Below, piece by piece: positions 14,255 to 19,329 of a stretch of 19,329 bases of DNA. The notes under the pieces are model-generated. The model saw only the letters and a list, made by a program, of their open reading frames with translations, searched no databases and was not told the origin of the DNA. The number at the start of each line of letters is the position of its first letter. Within the stretch, counting starts at the first letter, position 1. Position numbers and translations under genes: made by a program. The DNA is taken from contig QYQC01000230.1 in the NCBI GenBank assembly GCA_007280315.1, positions 1 through 19,329 on the forward strand. Direction: 5' to 3'. The stretch is from Betaproteobacteria bacterium. GTDB lineage: Bacteria > Pseudomonadota > Gammaproteobacteria > Burkholderiales > SG8-39.

Positions 14255-15014
14255 CTCACACTGTCACATCGATTTCGAGGACTATGCCGGTCGAATCCCG
14301 AAGATCCTCGAAAACATGGCGCGTAACCAGGTAACGCATGCCTTGTGCGTGTGCGTCAATCTCGCAGACTTTCCCAGGGTACTGGCCCTTGCAGACGGGC
14401 ATGAACAGCTTTTTGCCTCGGTCGGAGTGCATCCCGATCAGGACGAGGCAGCGAGTCCGAAAATCGGAGATCTAACCGAGCGCGCGCAGCACCCGAAAAT
14501 CGTCGCAATCGGAGAAACCGGCCTGGATTACTATCGCCAGGACGGCCAACTAGAGTGGCAGAGGGCACGCTTTCGCACGCATATCCGCGCCGCGCGCCAG
14601 TGCGGTAAGCCGTTGATTGTCCATACCCGCGACGCCGGCGAGGACACCTTGCGTATCATGCGCGAGGAGCACGCAAACGAGGTCGGTGGCGTCATGCACT
14701 GTTTCACGGAAAGCCTGGAAATCGCGCAGGCCGCGATGGCGTTGAATTTCTATATCTCATTTTCCGGCATCGTCACGTTCAAGAACGCTCGCACGATCAA
14801 AGAGGTCGCGAAGGCGGTGCCGCTAGACCGCATCTTGATCGAGACCGATTCTCCGTATCTGGCGCCGGCGCCGCATCGCGGGAAAACCAATGAACCGGGC
14901 TGGGTCAGGCATGTTGCGGAAGAAATCGCCGGGCTGCGCGGGATTTCCTTAGCCGCGGTTGGCGAGGCGACGACGGCGAATTTCTTTCGGCTTTTTGGAA
15001 TGGCAAAATGCTAG
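14244..15014 (+). CDS. tatD: TatD family metal-dependent hydrolase (DNase)
   Basis: This 256-residue TIM-barrel protein has the metal ligands of the TatD family: HxH at residues 6-8 (DSHCHIDF), Glu in GETGLDYYR, His in VHTRDA, His in MHCFTES and Asp in ETDSPYLAP. TatD-type enzymes are 3'-5' exonucleases or phosphodiesterases, some acting in DNA repair. I chose the GTG at 14244, with CAGG about 6 bases upstream, over an ATG at 14184 because family members start almost directly with the VDSHCH strand. It overlaps holB by 11 bases and the ankyrin gene by 7. Confidence 0.93.
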   Translation: MLVDSHCHIDFEDYAGRIPKILENMARNQVTHALCVCVNLADFPRVLALADGHEQLFASVGVHPDQDEAASPKIGDLTERAQHPKIVAIGETGLDYYRQDGQLEWQRARFRTHIRAARQCGKPLIVHTRDAGEDTLRIMREEHANEVGGVMHCFTESLEIAQAAMALNFYISFSGIVTFKNARTIKEVAKAVPLDRILIETDSPYLAPAPHRGKTNEPGWVRHVAEEIAGLRGISLAAVGEATTANFFRLFGMAKC

Positions 15015-15670
15015 AAACAACATTAAACAAGTTATTTAAATGGCTGATAATAAGCATAGTACTTGTTTCAACGTCTTTTTCCACGATCGCCCGGGCGCAA
15101 TCCTACGACGAGTTGCTTACTGCGATAAAACTAAACCATATTCCTAATGCCGAGGAGCTATTTTCAAAAGGCATGGACGTCAACACGACGGATTCCAGCG
15201 CAAATACGTTGTTAATGATTGCCGTCAGGGAGAACTATCCCGACATGGTCGCGCTTTTGCTGCGGCGTCAGCCCAAGGTCAATGCCAGGAACCAGTACGG
15301 GGAATCGGCACTGATGATAGCCGCCGGCGACGGAAGGTTGGAGTTGGTAAAACTGTTGATCGCCCATGGTGCCCAGATCAACCAGGTAGGCTGGAATCCG
15401 CTCATATACGCCGCCTGGGGCGGGTATACCGAACTCGTCAAGCTTTTGTTGGAGAAAGGCGCGAATATCGATGCGGTTGCGCCCAATGGCGTCTCCGCGC
15501 TGATGATGGCGACGCGCGGCGGGCACTTCGAAACCGTCAAGCTGCTGCTTTGGGAGGTCGCAGATCCGAATATCAAGAGCGATTCAGGGGGGACCGCACT
15601 GGGATGGGCAATGAAGGCGGGGAATTCCGAGATCGCTAGGTTGCTGAAACAGGCGGGGGCAAGGGAATAG
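15008..15670 (+). CDS. Exported ankyrin-repeat protein
   Basis: A 220-residue protein with an N-terminal signal peptide: basic start, hydrophobic core about residues 11-26, and a cleavage site after ARA at residue 30. About five ankyrin repeats follow, spaced near 32 residues, with typical phrases such as GESALMIAAGDGRLELVKLLIAHGA in two pieces (residues 97-121) and LVKLLLEKGANID. It is therefore expected in the periplasm as a protein-binding scaffold of unknown partner. The ATG at 15008 overlaps the tatD stop. Base composition at the 5' end is AT-richer than the neighbouring genes. It is the last gene of the mltG operon. Confidence 0.9.
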   Translation: MLETTLNKLFKWLIISIVLVSTSFSTIARAQSYDELLTAIKLNHIPNAEELFSKGMDVNTTDSSANTLLMIAVRENYPDMVALLLRRQPKVNARNQYGESALMIAAGDGRLELVKLLIAHGAQINQVGWNPLIYAAWGGYTELVKLLLEKGANIDAVAPNGVSALMMATRGGHFETVKLLLWEVADPNIKSDSGGTALGWAMKAGNSEIARLLKQAGARE

Positions 15671-15753
15671 TTTAATTAGTTGATAGTACAGCGTCTATTA
15701 TTTAACATAATACACATATGCGCACAAATAGACCAGACCGACCCACGACTCGC

Positions 15754-16182
15754 TCAGTTCCAGCGATCCTTGGCTGGAACCGGCAACGAGAACACCGGCA
15801 CCCCTTCGTCGTGCAGATCTTCTGCCTCGCTGCGGGTCGCGACGCCTCGAATGCTGCGTTGAGGTGCCTGCTCGTAATAAATCCGGCGCGCCTCTTCGGC
15901 AAAGCTCTTTCCCACGTCCTCGCTGTGCGTCAGGATGTAATCGATCATATTGGCAGCGTCGAACGGCTTCGCGACGCCGGTTTGCGGCGTATTTTCCGGC
16001 TTCGGCGTGGCCGGCTCGGGCTGCTTCCTGATTTTAGCGGTGAGCAGCTTTTCCACATGCGCGCCGCCGCAGACCGGGCACTCGAGCAGGCCACGGGTTT
16101 GTTGCGACGAAAAATCGTCCCCGGAGCTAAACCACCCCTCGAATCGATGCTGATCCCTGCAGATAAGGTCAAATACAATCAT
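15754..16182 (-). CDS. DUF1178 family protein
   Basis: This 142-residue protein begins MIVFDLICRDQHRFEGWF and has a CPVCGG knuckle at about residues 35-40, the pattern of DUF1178, a family common in alpha- and betaproteobacteria with no assigned function. The N-terminal part looks like a small zinc ribbon with Cys8 as a further possible ligand. A Pro-rich linker and a conserved C-terminal region (IYYEQAPQRSIRGVAT, EDLHDEGVPVFSLP) follow. ATG at 16182 was chosen because AGGA lies 7 bases upstream and the family starts there; an in-frame ATG at 16236 would add 18 unrelated residues. Confidence 0.88.
   Translation of the reverse strand: MIVFDLICRDQHRFEGWFSSGDDFSSQQTRGLLECPVCGGAHVEKLLTAKIRKQPEPATPKPENTPQTGVAKPFDAANMIDYILTHSEDVGKSFAEEARRIYYEQAPQRSIRGVATRSEAEDLHDEGVPVFSLPVPAKDRWN
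15757..15780. repeat. Inverted repeat at the 3' end of the DUF1178 gene
   Basis: GTTCCAGC (15757-15764) and GCTGGAAC (15773-15780) are perfect 8-base arms with an 8-base loop, ending just inside the coding end of the DUF1178 gene. It could act as a bidirectional transcription stop between the convergent genes, but no T run follows on either strand. Confidence 0.35.
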
Positions 16183-16382
16183 GTGTGGTTCCTGTCCCCA
16201 TTGTAGCTGATATGGGGGACGAAACCGCGAACGCAAGCGATGACATCAATCCTGGTGCTGAACGCCACGTCGTGAAATCCGCGTTCTGTAAATTGACGCC
16301 GAAGGACCGCCGAATCGTGGTCGCGTGCGCGTTGACGTTTACCAGCAGTTTAGCGAACCAGCGTGGCCGTCATATCAGCAGG
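16183..16382. other. Spacer between FecR-domain gene and DUF1178 gene
   Basis: No supported gene in this 200-base stretch. Frames on both strands are short or give unrecognisable sequence. The DUF1178 ribosome binding site lies at its left end. Confidence 0.4.
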
Positions 16383-17120
16383 CTATTGCACTGCGCACTC
16401 GTTTTCCTTGGCCTTGCCTACGCTGCGCCCGCTGCCCTGGTTCTGTGCAATGCTCGAGGGCATGGTCACCGGAACACCCTGTTGCGGCGGGACGATTACC
16501 GGGGCCGCCGTGGCGTTGCGTACAAAGCCAAACTGGCCGCTCGCGATCACCTGCTCCCCACCCTGGTTCTTCACCACGATCGCGCCGTCGGTCACATCCA
16601 GGTGCAGACCGTTCTCCGGCGGCTTTCCGGTAACGGTCGGAATGCCGGCACAATCGTTCTGACACATCAGCGCACCAAAGTGCGTGCCGCGTATGCCTAT
16701 GGTCGCTGTCACCGTGGTCACATTGACCGCGCTGCGGTTGCGCTTGCCGATCAGTCCGGTTACCGCACGCAGCCCACCCCTCAGCATGTTCAGTACGACA
16801 CTGTCTGATTCGGGCTTCGCCTGATTGAACGAATAGGCCGCAACCTTGAGCTGCGAATTCGGCCGCATCACCACTTCGCCGGTATCGGCGAATTTGATCC
16901 GTGCGTAGGTATCCTGCTCGGTGGTCAGCGTATCGCCTTCGAGGACATCGGACTTGACCGAGAACAGCTTGGAGCTGCCATCCGCACGCTTCGCCGTCAG
17001 CACACCCGAAAGATGCGTCACCTGGCCGACGACGCTGGCTGCATGCGCGACATCGGCAGCCCCGAGTGCGGCGGCCGCAGCGAGCAGCAATCCGGTCAGG
17101 TGGATCGCGGATTTTCGCAT
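16383..17120 (-). CDS. Exported FecR-domain protein
   Basis: A 245-residue protein with a clear signal peptide (basic start, Leu/Ala-rich core, cleavage after AHA at residue 27). A FecR domain follows (about residues 35-165), recognisable from SVVGQVTHLSGVLTAKRADG, the VLEGDTLTTEQDTYARIKF segment and TATIGIRGTHFG. The C-terminal third contains a Pro-Val-rich stretch and a free Cys four residues from the end. FecR domains in such single-domain exported proteins are thought to bind ligands or partners at the envelope and not to act as the sigma regulator of iron uptake. GGAGA lies 7 bases before the ATG at 17120. It starts 14 bp after the adhesin stop codon and is probably cotranscribed. Confidence 0.87.
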   Translation of the reverse strand: MRKSAIHLTGLLLAAAAALGAADVAHAASVVGQVTHLSGVLTAKRADGSSKLFSVKSDVLEGDTLTTEQDTYARIKFADTGEVVMRPNSQLKVAAYSFNQAKPESDSVVLNMLRGGLRAVTGLIGKRNRSAVNVTTVTATIGIRGTHFGALMCQNDCAGIPTVTGKPPENGLHLDVTDGAIVVKNQGGEQVIASGQFGFVRNATAAPVIVPPQQGVPVTMPSSIAQNQGSGRSVGKAKENECAVQ

Positions 17121-17134
17121 GATGATTTCTCCGT

Positions 17135-19329
17135 TCAGCTGCATGTGGCGATCTTCTTCGCGGCCGGTTTGTCCTCTTTCTTCGCCGGCGCCTCTTCTTC
17201 TTTCTTCTTCTTCTCGTCGTCTTTCTTGTCGTCCTTTTTCTCATCTTTCTTGGCACTGGCAGATTTGTCCTCGGCGGGCTTGTCTGCCGCAGGCTTGTCC
17301 ACCGCAGGCTTGTCACCCTGCCCGCTTGGCGCCGCGCTGCTGGAGCTGGCCGGCGCGCTGCTGCTCGAGGTCGCGACCGTCGCGCTGGAACTGCTGCCGA
17401 AGGTTCCTTCGGTGCCTCCCACAGTCTGATTGGTGTTAGCCAGCAACAACGTCCCGGTGCTGCCAGGGGTCGTCACCTGCGGCGGCGGCGGCGCTTCCAC
17501 CTTGGCTGCCGTGGTCGTGCTTGTGCTCGTGGCGGCATTGGTGGTCGCGCTGGTCGTGCTCACAATCGCAGTATTGGTGACCGTGACAATGGCCGCAGCC
17601 GTTGTTGTCGACGTGACCGGCGCATTGTTGATCCCAGCCACCTTCAGCCCGGCCCCCGGGGCCGCCGGGACTTGCGTCGCACCTGCGAAGAAGCCGCTGC
17701 CACCGGCGGCCGAACTGTAGCTGGTCAGGTCCGTGGCGGCGCCATTGGCTACGAAGCCGCCCGAGGTTCGCGTCGTGTAGTCGATATTGATGGTGCTGGG
17801 CGATTTTGCCCACAGATAGGACGGCCGCAGCCCCGCCTGATCGTTCAAGTAAAAGGTCGAACTCACCCCTTTCAGCGTCAACCAGATGTCGTTGCCCGCG
17901 GTCAGGCTCGAACCGTCGTTCATCCTCAAGTCGCCTGTAACCTGAACCCTTGCATCCTTCGTCGCCGAGACGACGAAATTGGATGCCATCAGCGTGTCTG
18001 CAGTGATGCTCGCATCTCCGCTTGCGCTGAGCCCGCCCGATGCAGTAACCACGCCGGTATTGTCCAACGTGACGTTGCCGCCACTATTGGCGATGCTCGC
18101 TATGCTGAGCGCCCCTTTGTTCGTCAGCACGATGTTTCCGCTGCCGCTGTTGGTGGCGGAGAAGCTACTCACCTGGTTGCCCGCGTCGTTCAGATTCGTA
18201 CCGGTCACCGACTTCGTCACCAGGACCGGGGCGACGATCGGCCCGCTCTGGGAGATGCCGCCGGCTTGCGCGGTGAGCGATACCGTCGGCGCACTCAGCG
18301 CACGAATCACCAGATCGCCCGTAGTCTGGGTGATCGCGGCGCTGGCACTGCCAGTCAGAGCAATGCTGCCGCCGCTCTGGCTGAAGCTGTTGCTCACCGT
18401 CAGGTTTCCGCCGCCGCCCAGGGTCCCGCCGCTTTGCACCAGACCGGCAGTACTGAGATTGCCGCTGATCGTCAGGCTGCCCCCGCTCAGGGCCAGGGTT
18501 TGCGCACTGTTAAGGCTCTGCAGGCTGGTATTGCCCGCGCTCGCATCATAGGTGACCTGATAGCTGCCGACGCCGGCCGGAATCGAAACCGCCAGTACGT
18601 TGGAACCATCGGGGATCGCATCCCAGTTCACCGGATTGCTCCACAGACCGCTAGTGCTGCTAGCCCAAGTCGAAAGCGGGCGTTGCGTAATGCTCGCGCT
18701 TAGCCCGGTTGGCGCGGAAAGCACATAATTGCCCGATTGGGCACCGCCAATAACCAGCCCAGTCACTGCGACCGGCTTGGCCGTGCCCACGTTCTTGTCG
18801 GAGAAACTGCCGCTCCCGCCAGACAGGGCCACGCTGTCACCGGAGAATACGCCGACCAAGGTTGCCGATCCGGTACTGAGCGTCGCTGCACTATTGCCGT
18901 CATAGACCTTGCCGCTGGCACTGATACCGCTCACGCTGAGCGCAGCCGGTGTGATGTTGGCACTGGTGCTGGCGGCCGTGTTAAACGTATAGTTGCCCGC
19001 ATCCGCACCACCAAGATTAATGCCCGTTACAGCTACCGGCTTGGCCGTTCCAACGTTCTTGTCGCTGAATGCGGCATTGGCATAAGTAATTGCGAGCACA
19101 TCGCCGCTCAGGCGAGTGTCGCTCACACTTACCGTCGCAGCAGTCGTCGCATCGTAGACTTTGTTCTGACCCGCCACGCCTACCGTCAGGCTGGCAGGGG
19201 TGATGTTGGCCGTCGTTGCCGCTGTGGTGTTAAAACTATAGTTACCCGCATCGGCGCCGCTCAGGCTGATGCCGCTCGCGGTCACCGGCTTGGCCGTTCC
19301 GACATTCTTGTTGTTGAACGCGGCACTGC
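17135..19329 (-). CDS. Filamentous-haemagglutinin-like secreted adhesin, C-terminal part (partial)
   Basis: An open minus-strand frame of about 730 residues runs off the right edge, so the N terminus (secretion domain) is missing. The visible part begins with YDG-type repeats of 84 residues, each with KVYD, SDKNVGTAKPV and GADAGNY. A Ser/Gly/Thr-rich beta-helix-like region with many ISGNLST and GGNVTLDNTG strands follows, then a Ser/Thr/Ala linker, a Pro patch, and a Lys/Glu/Asp-rich tail ending in ATCS. This is the form of large type Vb two-partner-secreted exoproteins. No transporter gene (FhaC/TpsB type) is in the window. The FecR-domain gene follows directly. Protein family inferred from composition and repeats, not from the missing N terminus. 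Confidence 0.85.
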   Translation of the reverse strand, partial: SAAFNNKNVGTAKPVTASGISLSGADAGNYSFNTTAATTANITPASLTVGVAGQNKVYDATTAATVSVSDTRLSGDVLAITYANAAFSDKNVGTAKPVAVTGINLGGADAGNYTFNTAASTSANITPAALSVSGISASGKVYDGNSAATLSTGSATLVGVFSGDSVALSGGSGSFSDKNVGTAKPVAVTGLVIGGAQSGNYVLSAPTGLSASITQRPLSTWASSTSGLWSNPVNWDAIPDGSNVLAVSIPAGVGSYQVTYDASAGNTSLQSLNSAQTLALSGGSLTISGNLSTAGLVQSGGTLGGGGNLTVSNSFSQSGGSIALTGSASAAITQTTGDLVIRALSAPTVSLTAQAGGISQSGPIVAPVLVTKSVTGTNLNDAGNQVSSFSATNSGSGNIVLTNKGALSIASIANSGGNVTLDNTGVVTASGGLSASGDASITADTLMASNFVVSATKDARVQVTGDLRMNDGSSLTAGNDIWLTLKGVSSTFYLNDQAGLRPSYLWAKSPSTINIDYTTRTSGGFVANGAATDLTSYSSAAGGSGFFAGATQVPAAPGAGLKVAGINNAPVTSTTTAAAIVTVTNTAIVSTTSATTNAATSTSTTTAAKVEAPPPPQVTTPGSTGTLLLANTNQTVGGTEGTFGSSSSATVATSSSSAPASSSSAAPSGQGDKPAVDKPAADKPAEDKSASAKKDEKKDDKKDDEKKKKEEEAPAKKEDKPAAKKIATCS
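17175..17315 (-). repeat. Low-complexity Lys/Glu/Asp tail with 18-base DKPA repeats
   Basis: The adhesin tail is encoded by GAA/AAG/GAC-rich sequence (CTT/TTC runs on the plus strand). Just upstream in the gene, three copies of a six-residue unit (KPAVD, KPAAD, KPAED) come from 18-base tandem units at about 17270-17315. Such tracts are prone to slippage. Confidence 0.6.
18701..19329 (-). repeat. YDG-type 252-base tandem repeats in the adhesin gene
   Basis: The phrase SDKNVGTAKPV (or the variant NNKNVGTAKPV at the window edge) recurs three times. The two KVYD motifs lie 84 residues apart, giving a 252-base period. The copies are diverged at DNA level but share the FxxKNVGTAKPV core. More copies probably lie beyond the edge. 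Confidence 0.75.

Noticed and set aside
16185..16808. 207-codon plus-strand frame over the FecR-domain gene
   Set aside because: Two thirds lie opposite the FecR gene and the remainder shows no recognisable domain.
17175..17260. CTT/TTC-rich microsatellite as an independent regulatory tract
   Set aside because: It is fully explained as the coding sequence of the Lys/Glu/Asp-rich adhesin tail and stays in frame.
17430..17720. Very hydrophobic Val/Ala-rich plus-strand frame resembling a membrane protein
   Set aside because: It is the complement of the Thr/Ala/Ser-rich adhesin linker, which automatically gives Val/Ala-rich translations.
17672..18703. 343-codon plus-strand frame opposite the adhesin
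   Set aside because: Mirror of repetitive Ser/Thr/Gly coding sequence with no domain and no ribosome binding site.

Overview
The window looks like a chromosomal stretch of a betaproteobacterium, most likely Burkholderiales or a close relative. The grounds are GC-rich codon use, the order ygfZ / mltG-tmk-holB-tatD-ankyrin, and family members typical of that class (DUF1178, DUF2062, an NhaR-like LysR regulator). No rRNA, tRNA, CRISPR array or intact insertion sequence was recognised.

Left part (1-2900, minus strand): a membrane and ribosome stress cluster, read right to left as hpf (ribosome hibernation factor), a terC-like membrane protein, a 30-codon relic that looks like the first codons of an ftsH-type protease gene, htpX (membrane M48 protease), and a DUF2062 membrane protein cut by the window edge. 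A divergent NhaR-like LysR regulator (2934-3956) starts on the other side of a compact promoter region with overlapping dyads.

Middle-left (3957-5250): an accessory-looking island. It holds a RelE/HigB-type toxin gene broken by a one-base frameshift and apparently lacking its start codon, an intact overlapping HTH antitoxin, and about 330 bp without a gene that carries CGATA repeats phased at 10 bp and a 10-bp direct repeat. Then come tadA (tRNA adenosine deaminase) and a small L,D-transpeptidase-fold protein with no visible signal peptide, closed by a hairpin terminator.

Centre (6220-9235, minus strand): a two-gene unit of an aldolase/short-chain dehydrogenase fusion followed 4 bp later by mtnA. 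Together they could cleave 5-(methylthio)ribulose-1-phosphate or 5-deoxyribulose-1-phosphate to DHAP plus an aldehyde and then process the aldehyde, that is, a DHAP-shunt or deoxyribose-salvage pathway instead of the classical MtnBCD route. This is the most interesting metabolic hypothesis here.

Centre-right (9272-15670): a GNAT acetyltransferase with a possibly leaderless start, convergent with an NRDE/TANGO2-like gene behind ygfZ. Divergent from ygfZ is the tightly packed housekeeping operon mltG-tmk-holB-tatD-ankyrin, whose successive genes overlap or almost touch.

Right end (15754-19329, minus strand): a DUF1178 zinc-ribbon-like protein, a secreted FecR-domain protein, and the C-terminal part of a large repeat-rich secreted adhesin of the filamentous-haemagglutinin type. 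The adhesin carries YDG-type repeats, a Ser/Thr-rich linker and a Lys/Glu/Asp-rich tail. Its N terminus lies outside the window.
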